NCBI GenBank assembly: GCA_902728285.1
Contig: CACVBU010000682.1
Coordinates: 791,005-855,004, forward strand
DNA from: Clytia hemisphaerica
Taxonomy: Eukaryota; Cnidaria; Hydrozoa; Leptothecata; Clytiidae
Direction of reading: 5' to 3'
DNA length: 64,000 nucleotides
Shown here: in pieces, positions 27,194-40,700 of the stretch
Layout of the letters: the number at the start of each line of letters is the position of its first letter
Position numbering within the stretch: the first letter of the stretch is position 1
Notes under the pieces: model-generated
The model's input: only the letters and a program-made list of their open reading frames with translations
Database searches by the model: none
What the model was told of the DNA's origin: nothing
Program-made: the position numbers and the translations under genes

Positions 27194-30100
27194 ATGAGGG
27201 AAATCGTCAGCGTACAGATAGGACAATGTGGAAATCAGATTGGTGAAAAAGTATGGTTTATTTTGATGGAACTTTTTCTTCTTTACAAATAAAAATATTC
27301 CTGCTTTATGACTTTTTACATTGTTATTAGTAATTGATACTGCGATCAACTTATCGTGGATTTGAATCCATTCGAATAGCAAGTTCTCAAACCCTCTATT
27401 ATTTCTCTAAATAGCGCTCCGCAACACATACGTCATAATTATTATTTTTCACTTTTTTTGACATTTGTACGAGTTGCAATCCCACAATTCAACGCGGCTC
27501 AATTAAAGATACGTGCAAGCTGTTATATATCTTTTGTCAAACGATGCAATTAACGTGCAAAAGAGATTAACGCAAAGGTTGATGGGATTGGAACTCGTAC
27601 AAACACATCGAGAGTAATGATTATGTCAAAAATAAAATCTATTTTTAGATTCAGCGCGGTGCGCTATTGCAAAAATTTTCGAACGCCTAAATGTTTCTGA
27701 AATACAAACCCACTGGGAACCTTCCCGCTGGAAAAATTGGCCGTGATATCATCCCCTGTAGAAAATTATCCTCCAACTTTTGTCCCCTCTGAAAATAATC
27801 CAATATGTCACAAATCCCAACTGCAAAACGTTGTGCTATTTTACCCATCCCCACTAAATTTCCTAACTAGAAAACGATGAAATTCAAATCCCCAGCCATT
27901 TAAAACATGGGAATATCAATCCCCATCGAGTTTTGATCCCTTATTTTTACATCCACTGGCTGATAAAATTCCATGTAGTCTGTGAGAAGGGGGTGTTAGA
28001 ATACATGATTTAAGAACGTTACCATTGTAATTAGAAGCTTAACAGACTGAAAAAGTTTGAAAGCTTCTATTGAATTTCTAATTCTAGTTTTGGGAGACGA
28101 TATGTATTGACCATCAAATTCCACTGGATGGAAAGATCAGCCAACAAGCACTTTCTGACCCCCGTGAAGATATCCTGAAACCTCGTGGGAAGTATGAAGT
28201 TTACTTTAAAGAGATTGGCACATATGGGGGTAGTGAAGTGCAGTTTGTACCACGGAGTGTTTTGGTGGATATGGAACCAGGCGTTTTAGATTCGATTCGT
28301 GGTGGGAAATTGAGAGATCTGTTCAAGCCTGACCATATGTTAAACGGTAGGTCCCTTCATTTTTCTTGCTACTTAAAAATGACAATCTCAACACCTTAGG
28401 AAAATTAAGTTTTAGAGCTCAAAGGCCTAGAGAGAAATTCTCAACCTTTACGAGAGGCTTACAGATCTCGATGCTTAGGACAGTAAGTGGACAGTAATTT
28501 CCTTTTTACTTGGAAAACAAACGTTGAAGTCCTAAAAACACACAAATAAGGAGGGAAAGTGAATTCCCTAAAGTTTTAATGTGCATAAATGAGAAGCCTA
28601 AAAAAACTTTCTCCGTCGATGTCCTTCTTGGTTACACTATTTTTATGTATTCAGGCAATATTGTTTGCTGCTTTATACTCTTTATCTCGTTTGCTTTTCC
28701 GGGGCTTTTCCCTTATAAAGAGAGAAACATTCAATTTATCTTTTTTATCCTGCCAAACAGGACAAGATGGTTCATGCAACAACTGGGCCAAAGGTTACCT
28801 TCACCAAGGTGGAGAGTATATCGAACAAACAATGGAGATCATTCGAAGGGAGTGCGAGTCATGTGACTGCATCCAAGCTTTCCAATTGGCTCATTCTGTT
28901 GGTGGAGGAACTGGGTCGGGATTTGGTTCCTTGTTACTATGTCGTCTCTATGACGAGTTTCCCGACATTTTGCTCATGAATGCCAGCGTTTTGCCGTCGA
29001 CTCAAGTTTCCGACGTCGTTGTTGAGCCATACAATACTATCCTTAGTCTGGCATATCTGGTGGATTATAGCAATGGTGTCTTTTGTATAGATAATGAAGC
29101 GTTGTATAAAATCTGTATGAATAAACTAAAAGTTGAAAGGATTAATTATATTAATTATTATTCAACTCTCGGTGGTGCAACCACCAGTCTGCGCTACCCT
29201 GGCCAGGTAAATGCATATTCTAACTTTCTTTATCAACATCTCATCCGAACATTATGTTACTTTTCATATTTTCAGTAGGACCTATTAGAAAGCGCTGTTA
29301 TCTTGTTCAGATAAAATATATGAAATACCTTTATCTATTGCCTGACGATATTTTTTCTCCTCTTTCATACCCCTATTCTCAAATACCATTCGAAGCCAAT
29401 ATAACATCATGTTAACACTGCTCGTCGAATTTTCTCATTGATGTAGATGTAAAGTAAGTATATTCATCTGGTGGCTGAATATCTACACATCTTTACGGGA
29501 TTATAAAGCAAAACCTTTTACAAAACCGTCACACTTTCAATCATCTCACTCTAATAATTCTCTTTTTTATTCTTTTCAGCTGAATTCGGACGTCCGAAAA
29601 TTATCAGTCAACATGGTTCCCTTCCCACGTCTGCATTTCTATATGACTGGATTATCCCCATTAGTTCATGATTATGTGAAACCATACCTCAAGAATGATA
29701 TTGCGGAGGTAACAAGAGACTTATTTGAACCTTCAAACATGTTGTGTGATTGCGATCCGAGGTCTGGGCGCTACTTAACATTTGCCGCCATTTACCGTGG
29801 TCAAACGAACACTAGAGAAATCGAAGAAACTATTATGAATTTTCAAAATAAGAACAGTTCATCTTTTGTGGAATGGATCCCACACAATGCGAAAGTTGCA
29901 TCTTGTGATGTCCCATTGAAAGGACGAGGACTAAAAGCAACTTTCATTGCTAATAATACCTCAATACAAAACATTTTACGACGTTCGAGAGACCGTTATT
30001 TCAAAATGATGAAACGTAAAGCCTTTCTCCATTGGTACACAGCACAAGGAATGGAAGAACTACAATTCATGGAGGTAATTTATAGACACACATATTTATG

Positions 30101-30952
30101 ACATACATACAGTTTTATTTGTCAACTTTAGCATTGAAAGGAGGTTGGGTTCAATATTTCTAGGGTCAAAGTTGGCGTCAACACAGAAACTGGCCGGCAG
30201 ATTCGACACTAATAGATTCTAAAATAATCCCATTTTAGGGATCTTTTTAGGCGCAGAAGGTTGAAAGGTGTCTTATTCAGCCGGTTTGTAGGATTTAAAA
30301 AACTTTCTAATAACCCCTTCCCAGCCCCATCATTCATAAGTCACCTAAGGTAAGGCTCAATTAGCAAAAATCAGTCACAATAACCACCATGTTATACGAA
30401 TGCCCTGGAATCGTCTTCCAAGGAAAATGTTATCATGTTGGGTTCGTGCGAAACGTCCTCGTGGTGCTCCGAGGTACACCTACGGTCGATCTTTGAATAA
30501 ATGTATGAAAAAATCTGGAATAGATTCTAATGTTTGGCATGATTTAGCTATGAATAAATTGGAATGGAGAAAGTTGATTTATTCTGTGAAAATTGCCCCT
30601 TGATTGTTTACATTGATGATATTATTTTCGACTAGTATTTTCCACTAAGACTTTACTATATTATTTATTTTTGATAGTATAGTATTTTCATTAGCATTTG
30701 AATTTAATTTATGCGCTGTGATCCTCATAGCTATGAGGCCTATGCCTTTTTTTGGGTAGGTTTAGTCTCTCTCTCTCAGTCACAATAACTTGGCAAACAT
30801 TTTTGATATTTCAGGCCGAAGCAAACATCGTTGACATTATCTCAGAGTATGAACAATATACGCATGTGCCTGTTGATGATGATATCCCGTCCGAATTCTG
30901 TGAGCTTGAAGATTCACTAGAGGAGTTGGATTCAGGTTTTGGTGGGTTATGA
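27194..30952 (+). CDS. Divergent beta-tubulin
   Basis: A 464-aa beta-tubulin-like GTPase subunit of microtubules. Exons: 27194-27250, 28088-28346, 28761-29206, 29580-30074 and 30815-30952; GT/AG, in frame. Beta-specific landmarks: MREI at the start (the co-translational mRNA autoregulation tetrapeptide), [38 protein letters not shown] and RKAFLHWYT. Departures: GQSGAGNNWAKG is [12 protein letters not shown], the H1-S2 segment is unusual ([16 protein letters not shown]), the region before LRYPGQ is strongly diverged ([19 protein letters not shown]), and the C-terminus ends [12 protein letters not shown] instead of a long run of glutamates. It is probably a fast-evolving, tissue-restricted isotype. 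Intron 1 holds a TA-flanked MITE and intron 4 a truncated LINE. Confidence 0.93.
27412..27666. mobile_element. TA-flanked MITE in tubulin intron 1
   Basis: Outer ends TAGCGCTCCGC (27412) and GCGGTGCGCTA (ending 27666) are inverted with one mismatch and bordered by TA. A second inverted pair lies inside: TTTGTACGAGTTGCAATCCC at 27464-27484 against 27583-27603, one mismatch. Confidence 0.65.
30385..30775 (+). mobile_element. 5'-truncated LINE insertion in tubulin intron 4
   Basis: A 391-bp insert flanked by a perfect 14-bp direct repeat TCAGTCACAATAAC (30371-30384 and 30776-30789), the target-site duplication of target-primed reverse transcription. It encodes the C-terminal end of a non-LTR retrotransposon ORF2: [30 protein letters not shown] and [16 protein letters not shown], stop at 30601-30603. 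It is followed by a 3' tail ending in a (TC)n run instead of poly(A). The intact 67-codon frame and perfect duplication suggest a fairly recent event. Confidence 0.85.
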
Positions 30953-31748
30953 CACTGTTGAGATGACAATATAGTTGAGGAGACAGCTCGAAGAATGGCT
31001 TTTTATCATTGGTCAAATCCATTTGGTAGAAGACCCCGCAACGATGGGATAGCTTTACACTGATAAGCCCACTATCGTGATCAACGTGATGAAAAAGTCG
31101 GTGAAATTAGTTTAAAAAAAGACAATGTTCCATCAATGAATAACAATCTATTCGATGAAAACAACCCCTCTACTGAAAGGATGTGCCAACGAACAATATG
31201 GAACAGCGTGGGGTGTTTCATATTATTAAAAACGTTACCTTCCACGACAGCATTACAGAACATATGTACTGGGCATTGACCAAAGTCATTAAAGATAAGA
31301 CATGATGAATTTATTCCGTACGTTGACATATTGAGGACCCTTGTTTACATATTAAATTGAGACTTGTGGAATTAAAGCACTCATCTGAAAAACATGCATT
31401 GTCTATAAAGAGAAGTTTAATATAATTTTAATACCGTTATTCTGGCTTAGATGCGTCTCACATAGTCAGTATCACTCCGATACTCACAGGCAATCTTTGC
31501 TTTTAGAGAAATCTTTCGTGTGTGTCTCTTTCTATTCTTTCGGTACAGGCCATGGGCTAAACTTGAATTGACGTCAATATTTTCTGAAGCATTTTAAGAA
31601 TTGACGTCAAATGAATCGAGAAAAAAAAGAAACACATATTTATCGAAAAATAGAATTCAATCCAGAAGAAATTTGGAAATCATTTGCACGTGTAGTATTT
31701 GTTCGGGGAAATAATTAGTCTTTGGAATGCTATAATTAATTAAAGAAT
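30953..31748. other. Tubulin to giant-gene intergenic region
   Basis: No supported gene. ATTAAA at about 31373 is a possible poly(A) signal for the tubulin gene. Short open frames at 31081-31329 lack any recognisable motif. Confidence 0.4.
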
Positions 31749-34700
31749 ATGGCCGATGACTCATTTAGAGGTGGAGCCAACTCGACGGCACAAGATGCCC
31801 CAGGAATTTGTTATTGTGCATTATGTCCAAACAAACCATCTTTTGTCAGTATGGAGGCATATTTCGCACACCATCGCTTAGCTCACGGAGGAAAGAAAAC
31901 CAACAATGGTGGTAGCGACAGAGGAAGTGGTAAGAATTTTTTTTCGTCATTTTTGATAAAACCTCTTTTTGGGTGTTTACGTTGTGACAAAATTAATTTT
32001 ATCTCTTCAAGTTCTCATTAAAAAGAATGTAGTAGTGGGTCATTGGGACTTTAAACTACTTATTGGTGTCATCCCCCATCTTTTTATCTCTACTCCAATG
32101 AGGGTAACGTGAAGATTTTCCTCGATTTTGAGGGATCAGATACAGTAGTGAAAAACCTATTTCTAATTCTATTTTGTTGAATCGCAGGAGGCTTTGAGGC
32201 CATTTTTCACAACTGTAGACTACAAACTAACTATAGCCTTTAATGAGCGCCCCGTCAGCACCTTAAACTGACTACCCAATTTCCATCACATAGCAAGTGT
32301 TGACCCGGGCTAAGGTTCATTCAATTGCCAAGTCAACCGCTGCGAGTGGGAATCGAACCTCAGTCGCCTACTAAGGTCAATGACCACTATACCACAGCAC
32401 CTAACCTGTTTTTCTTTACTTTTCAGGTGATGGCGATTCAAGCTTTTTGTGTCCATTCTGTCCCTTTGATATGTTTTTTGCAACACAACAAGAGCTTTCC
32501 ATTCATTTGAAGCGCGCTCACTCCAATGAAATGGATAGCCTAGAAGCTGGTCCGTCTACCAGTGACACCGTTTCATCCAAAAGGAAAAAGGCAAAAGAAT
32601 TGCCTTCTAGCCTAGTACGTAAAAAGTCCAATACAAGCGGTAATACTGCTGTTACCAACCTATTGGGTCGTTTAGAACAGGTCAAAAATGAACATCAACG
32701 CATAGCGCATGATACAAACAGTTTGAAAGGGAGTCTGAATGGACTGTCAGATGTACCCAATCCTGTTTGCATGTGTTCTATTTGTCCGGAACATCCGACT
32801 TTTCTGAACGAAGAAGATTATTTTGTTCATTATAAACTTTTCCACGAGGAGCCAGGTAAGATATTTTTAGTGAGGCATTAAAATAAGAATCGTTACTCTT
32901 AGGTGCCAAATAAACGGGCCACCCCCGCTTGTTAATTTTTCGAAAATTTTCCAACCCCTCGGACCTTATTAGGACCCCCCCCCGTTTATTAAAATCTCGA
33001 AAATTTTCCAACCCCCCCCCTTTATTTGGCACCTAAAAGTACGAGGGTTTAACATGAAATCATCTGAGGTCTTTTCCAGGCAATTCCAAATTGAAAAAAA
33101 AATCACGAGCGGGTTTGCTGCTGAAGTGAATTCATAGCAATATAGTAGAGTTTGGAAGTCTTGTGAAAAATTTCAATTGAAGAAATCTTTCACTTCAGAC
33201 AGACTACCAAACGTCCCTTACATTGTATGGGTTGACGTAGGCGACGGTTTTTTCACTTACTAAGTAAATTGCCGTAAGTGAAAACAAACCTTGGTCTCCC
33301 GTACGTAAATCAAGACTGAAGAGGACTAGTGTACCACCGCTTATCTCAGCTTACGATAATTATGAAAATATAGTCATGAGGATCTAGAGAACATTTTGAT
33401 AGAATAAATTTTCATGTCGAGCTTCGATTGAACAAAACCTTAGAACGAATAGTTTCTATGATTTCATTTTCTTTTCTTTATGAGCAACGAAAAATATTTT
33501 CAATTACTTGTCTTTTACTTCAGGATCAACGGGTCAACAGAAGACTTTATTCACACTCAACGTGGTGGACGAACAGAACGTCTCCATCCCATCCAACCTT
33601 CCTCCTGATCCGATCAAATCGCCAACCGGTGGCTCAGCTATTCTTGACCCTGACACATTGAGAAACCTTCTCGAATCAAATACAGATCTACATAGTAACA
33701 CCAGCCTCTTATCTGGTCACCTAGTAACACAAGGGCAAGAACCTGGTAAAGAAAAGTCATCAAGGACCAGTGCACAGTTGCTTAGTGCAAGTACTATGAA
33801 TGCATTGCTTCAGTCTGATACCGATATTGAGTTAGATAACGATTCGACTACAACAATAATCCATAGAGGGCCAAAATCAAAAAGGACTTCTTCTCAATTG
33901 ATAAGCGCCAGTACTATGAACGCATTACTTCAATCGGATACTGATCTTCAAAGTAATACTGAAGTGAATATGAAAAGTGTTTCAACGTCACACCTTCTCA
34001 CTAAAGGGAAGGGAGCCAATAGTAAAAGAAGGTCAACTAGACATGTTCCAAATCCAACTAAATCTTGTTCCAGACTATTGGGCCCCAACACAATGAGCCT
34101 GTTATTCCATCCAGATACAGTCCAACAAAAGGTTCCCAATCCAAAACTTTCAACAGAAACACAAGAAGTCAACCAAAGAAAATCTACAAAAGGTGGCTCT
34201 AAACTGCTCGATGCAAACACATTGAGTGCTGTAATCAAATCCTCCAACACAGACCTCCACAGTAACGGTGGAAAACCTAGTTGCTCAACAATGGATGGCT
34301 CTCAAGTACTGGATGCAAACACATTGAGATCTCTCATTGGACTAAATACTGAACTACAAAGTAGTATTTCTAAATTGAAAAAATCAAAATCTGATACCGA
34401 CCAGGCTAGTGCTTCAACAGCTCACCTTCTACAACAAGCGATACCTGGAAGAAAATTGAGCAGTATAAAATCGTTTTTGAAAAAGTGCGATACATTAGAT
34501 ACTTTGGCTGCCGAGTCGAGTGACGATCTCAGAAACACTGAAGAATTGTGTCAAACAGTGATAGAGACACCGCAGGTGAAAGAAACAGAAGAAAATCAAG
34601 GGGTTTGGAACTCGTTATGGACTTCTTTCAAAAACGCAAAGACGAAGGAAGAAGAAAATGTAGTCAAAGTTAAAAATATGGAAAGCAATTTAAAAGTCAG

Positions 34701-37700
34701 CAAGTGGCTGCAGGAGTCCAATGTCAGTGGTGAAAGGTCTGGTAATGAGAATAAAGGCATACAGACACCTCATCCAATGACTGTTAATAGCGCTTGCCAA
34801 ACGAATTCTAATTGGTTAAATGAACAAGAGAAGAAAAGCTCTTTGTTAAAACAGGTAGCCAATCAGAAGATAGAATTGAAGAAACAGGTTAAAGAGAAAA
34901 ATGTTTCCATCGAAAAACTTCAAACACAATTGAAAGAGATGAAGAAGTTGAAGACGAACGCTGAAGCGAACTTCGAAGAAGTGGTGGATAAATTACGACG
35001 TGAAAGCAAAATGGAATTCAAGAAACATGCGAGCGCTTCTGAAGCAGAATTACAAAGATTATCACAAGAGAAGGATGGGTTAATGTCCAGGTTGCAGCAA
35101 CGAGAGAAAAGAGTGAATGAGTTCAAGAAAGAAACAAAGTCATTACAAGATATGTGCGACAGGGTTCGCCAAGAGTCTAAAGACTGTAAGAAACACTTTG
35201 AAGACAAGTTGCTGCAAGCCAAAAAGGAATTGCAAGACAAGAAAGATACACTGAGACATTTGGAGGAGCAGACACGCATTTTGAAAAGTGAATCACGGAG
35301 TTTTCATGACAACAATCACATTTTGGAGAACAGGAAAGACCAGCTCACGTTGGAGATTAGAGACCTTCAAGCAAATTGTGATAAATTCAAAGTTGAGCGT
35401 GATGCGTCACAGGCTTCCTTTATTGAGCTAAAAAATGTCCTTCGAGAAAAGACGCAATCTTTCAAATCAAGGATTGAAGAGCTTTTAGCAAATGAAAACA
35501 ATTACAAGATAGCGTTAAAGGAAAGTACCAATAAGTTGAGCAAGTCTGAGAATCTGTTAAAGCAGAGAGATGATAAGATCAATAAAATGAAATTACAAGG
35601 TCTAGAAGTTGAAGATTTGAGAAAAAATTTCAATCTGAGAATTGACGAGTTGAGGGGCGATCTGGAAAAAGAAGAGAGAGACAAATTGATGGTCAGTGAA
35701 AAATTCCTTCTGCTTGAAAAGAAACATCAATGCTTGCTTCAAGACCATACTAGGCTAGAACAACGCTCTAATGCAGATAAAAAGATTCATCAAATGGAAT
35801 TGGAAAGCTTCCGTCGTGATTTGGAAAAATCTCAAGACGAAAAGTTCGAACTGAATGGACAATATGAATTTTTGAAGAAAGAGCACGGCCACTGCGAGAA
35901 AAGGAGAAACGATATGGAGCGCCAATTTCGTCAGAAAGAAACACAATACCAACATGACGCGGAACAAGTGTTGAGAGACACTTCAACAGACTATCAAACT
36001 CAAATTGATATTTTGAAACGAGATTTGAGAAATTCTACCGATGTCCAAGCTTCAAATCGTAATTTGAAAAGTGAGGTCGAGAAATTGACTCGTCTAAATA
36101 AAGAACTGAACGAGAACCTAGATGAAATCTTATCCGGTGAAAGTTCTGAGAAAAGGAAATCAGGGGAAGCAATTTTCAAGCTAGAAACCACTGTCAAAAG
36201 TTTGAACAAAGAAAAGGAAAATTTGAAATCTCAAGTCACTTTCCTGACAGAGCAAGCTGACCAGCATACCAAAGAAGCGAAAACGAAGTTTGATGATTTT
36301 CGAAAGGAAATCACTTATTATAAAAGTGAAATTACGAACGTCCGTGAAAATCTTCACGAACAACTTAGAATATCAAAACAATTACAAACCGAGAAACAAG
36401 ACGGTGGACTAGATTGGCAAAATGAGAGAAGAAGCCTTGTTTCAGAGCTAGAAATTTGTAAAAACAAGATCCAGGATGCTGAAATTCAGTCTATCATTTA
36501 TCAAGAGAAGTGTAGTAAAATGACACGCGAAGCGCAAGCATTAATGGAAAAACGAGCTCAGATGGAAAAGAAGCTATGCGAACAGGTGCAAGAGGAGAGA
36601 ACAAAAAATGAAAGCATGGAGATTGAACATGCCAATACTCTAGCAGTCTGGGCACAAAAACATGGCGAGCTTACTCGACTGAATGAGGATTTACAACACC
36701 AAATCAAAAATGCTGACCTTGCAAGAAACGTCAAAATGGTGCAATTAGAAACAAGCGAAAAGTTGACACGAGAAGAAAATGAGAAATTTAGAAGCAAGAA
36801 AACTGAAATAGTTCTTATCAATGAGAAACTAAAGAAGGAGAATGAAGAAATGGCACTTAGTCTAACTCAACAAGCAGAAGAATTGCGCTCGCTGCGTATG
36901 GAAAACAACAGCCAATCAGGATACGTTGTACAGATCGAAGAGCGAATTCAAGACTTGAAAAATTCAAAATCCGATCTCACTTACCACAACACAAAACTGA
37001 AAGAGAAATTACGAGCCGTTGAGAAAGATTACCTGCGTGTTAAGCATGATGCTTCACATTTCAAAGAAAGCGAACAAAAAGTGTCCGAAATGGGAGAAGA
37101 GAACTCTTCACTCAGGCAAGAACGAGATGAATTATCTTTAAAAGCTAAGAAAAGTCGCACAAATCTGGAATTGTTAGAAAAGGAAAAGAAATGTTTAAAT
37201 AAACAGTTCCGTTTTTCAGAAGAACAACAAGAAAGACTTAAGCGCCAAAATGAAGATTTAGAATTCAAATTGACAGAACTGTCCGAATCTATTCAGACCC
37301 AGTTGGCCGATAAAAGTGAAGAAATTAACCGCACCCTGTTGGAACATCAAACTGAAATACGAAAGAAAGATAAACGCATCAATATCTTAAATATGGAAAT
37401 CCGAAAATTACATAATAGTATGTTGAATTTGAAAACTAGGCAGAGTGTGGACGAGAACGAGGCTTTACAAGTTTCACAACGAGACTTAGACAAGATGGCT
37501 TCCATTCATGAAAATGAACTGCAATTGAAATCGATCACCATCCAAGCGCTTAAGCGTGAGAATGCAGAACTGAAGGAGAAAGTCTATTCTGCTTCAGGTA
37601 ACGTGATAGAAGATTATAAACAAGAGTTGAATCACTTCATGGAAAATTATTCAAATAAAATGCAAACTTTGGATAAGGAGAAGAACAATTTAGTAAAACA

Positions 37701-40700
37701 AGTCGACCAACTGAAGCATGAGAACATAACGCTAGAAGTGAACTCGATTCCACAATCTGCAATTGATTCATTGATCAATAAACACGTTTCCCAATTAAAG
37801 TCACGTGATCTTATGGTTATGGACTTGAAGAAACAGGTGGATGGACTCAGAGATAAGATTGTCGAAAGTGTCCCAGATGATGAGGTAGAGGACCTATTAG
37901 CCAATCAAAACTCTGAATTGAAATCACGTGATGAAAAAATATTCAATCTTCAAAGTCAAGTTCAAAATTTGAAAAGTTTGAAAAATGAACGAGCAGAAAA
38001 AGCGGCTTTTGAAAGAGAAATTGAATTCCGTGATAAGATGATTTCTTCTTTGGAAGATCGTGTTGAAAGCTTAAAAGAAGCTTTGCAAAATAATTTAACC
38101 AATGAGCAAGCAGTTCGTCAGCTTTCAGCAAATCACCAAACTGAGTTGGAGACACGTGATCAACATATAAACACCCTGAAACATGAAATCGAAAAACTGA
38201 ATTCTCAAAACAAGGAAACAACAGAAGAGCTCTCTACCAATTACAAGACAAAAATCTCTTCACGTGATCAAAAGATTACGTCATTGAGAAAGGAGATTGA
38301 GAAACTGAACAATACCAACACTGAGAATGTTCAAGAAATTTCCACCAATCACGAACAAGATGTAATAACGCGTGACCAAAGGATTACGTCATTGAATGAA
38401 AAATTGAAAGAGCTGAAGGTCATCCTTAAGCAACAAGAAGAAATTTCAGCCAATCAGAGTCAAGAGATTGAATCACGTGACAACCAAATTCGAATAATGA
38501 ATAAAACAATAAGAGATCTTGAAAACTCTTTGGAAAAATACAAAAATTCATCAACCAATCTGAATCAAGATATTCAGTCACGTGATCAAAGAATTTCGTC
38601 CCTGAACGAAAAAGTCAGAGAATTCAAAATTCTGCTCGAAAAACAAGAAGAGATTTCGATCAATCAGAGTCAAGATATTGAATCGCGTGACAACCAAATT
38701 CGAATAATGCATAAAAAGATAAAAAATCTTGAAAGCTCATTGGAAGAGTGTGAAATTTCGTCAGCCAACCAGAGCGAGGGATTAGAATCACGTGATAACC
38801 AAATCAAAATGTTGATCAAAAATATCAAAAATCTTGAGAATTCATTAGAACAATGTGAAAATTCATCAGCCAATCAGAGCGAAGATCTAGAGTCTCGTGA
38901 CAATAAAATCAATATGTTGACTAAAAAGATCAAAAATCTTGAGGATTCATTAGAACAATGTGAAAATTCATCAGCCAATCAGAGCGAAGATCTAGAGTCT
39001 CGTGACAATAAAATCAATATGTTGACTAAAAAGATCAAAAATCTTGAGGATTCATTAGAACAATGTGAAAGTTCATCAGCCAATCAGAGCGAAGGTCTAG
39101 AGTCACGTGACAAAAAAATCAAAATGTTGATTAAAAAGATCAAAAATCTTGAGGATTCATTAGAACAATGTGAAAATTCATCAGCCAGTCAGAGCGAAGG
39201 TCTAGAGTCTCGTGACAATAAAATCAATATGTTGACTAAAAAGATCAAAAATCTTGAGGATTTATTAGAACAATGTGAAAGTTCATCAGCCAATCAGAGC
39301 GAAGGTCTAGAGTCTCGTGACAACAAAATCAAAATGATGATTAAAAAGATCAAAAATCTTGAGGATTCCTTAGAACAATATGAAAATTCATCGACCAATC
39401 AGAGCGAAGGTCTAGAGTCACGTGACAACAAAATCAAAATGTTGATTAAAAAGATCAAAACTCTTGAGGATTCGTTAGAACAATGTAAAAGTTCATCAAC
39501 CAATCAGAGGGAAGGTCTAGAGTCACGTGACAACAAAATCAAAATGTTGATTAAAAAGATGAAAAATCTCGAGGATTCACGTGACCAAAAGATTGCATCA
39601 TTAAACAATGAAATTAAACGGTTAAGAACTTCGTTAAAAGAGCAAGAAGGTGTATCAGTGGAAATTGATGAAAAACTTGAATCTGAAAGGAAATGTATGA
39701 GTGAGAAAATCAGAAAGTTAGAAACTTCTCTCAAAGATTATGAGAATCTTTCGACCAATCAGAAGGAGGATTTAAAATTGCGAGAGGAAAAGATTGCGCT
39801 ATTGAACGAAAAGATCAGAGGGCTGGAAAACTCTCTCAGTGAGAATGGAAACACATCAGTTTCACAAGAACAAGATCTTCAAATACGCGATCATGAAATC
39901 AAATCGTTGAAAGCCAAAATTGACCAATTAAAAAATTCCATTAAAGAATCGAAAGAGGTCTCATCCAATCAAAGTGGTGATTTGAAGTCACGTGATAAAC
40001 TGATCACGTCACTGAGAAAACAATTAGATGAGCACCAAAACGAGGTTGAAGAGGTGTTAGCCAATCAGAAAAGAGATTTGAAATCACGCGATGAAAAAGT
40101 TCGACGATTGACCAATGAGATTCAAGAATTAGAAAAAGACGATTCAGAAAATCAAAAGAAGATTGAAGAGCTTGAGAAAAAACTTAGAGAAGCTATAAGA
40201 GAGCAAACTCGAACCCAGGCCGGTAAAGAGCTAGCCGAGTGTAAAGTAACGAACCAGGATTTGAATGAGCAAGTTGAAGCTCTCACCATGCAGGTGGATC
40301 AACTGGAAAAAGAGATTGCCAGAAATTATGAACGATATCAAGACCAACTTGATGAAATCCACCAATTAAACGAAGAAGTGAAACAAGCAAAACGACAACA
40401 ATCTCCAATAAGGTAGGGGAAATTTTACATTATTAAAGTCTCTTCGAATGCCAATGTAAACGAAATCGGTAATCGGTCGAGTCTTGTGTGAGAGATGTAG
40501 AATACCTTAAATTCTCTCGGTAGACCTGGACTAGAAAGCCATTTGAATTAATGCCTGTTGAGCCATGGGGCGTTGGGTTTGGAGAATCGAGTTTATAGAT
40601 GGGTGTATTCAAAATTTAGAAGGTTACCTGTTAATGATATGATTGCACCTTTTTCTCTTCTTCTCCCAATAAAGAAACAGCCACCGATTGCCCCTGAAAA

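Noticed and set aside
28579..28760. Open frame upstream of the third tubulin exon (MCINEKPKK..., MRSLKKL...)
   Set aside because: It is intron sequence; homology to tubulin starts exactly after the acceptor at 28760.
31022..31380. Possible small gene downstream of the tubulin
   Set aside because: Frames are broken by stops and lack splice structure or recognisable motifs.
34920..38221. Minus-strand frames of 60-119 aa opposite the giant exon
   Set aside because: They are Ser/Phe/Leu-rich shadows of the Lys/Glu-rich coiled-coil coding strand.
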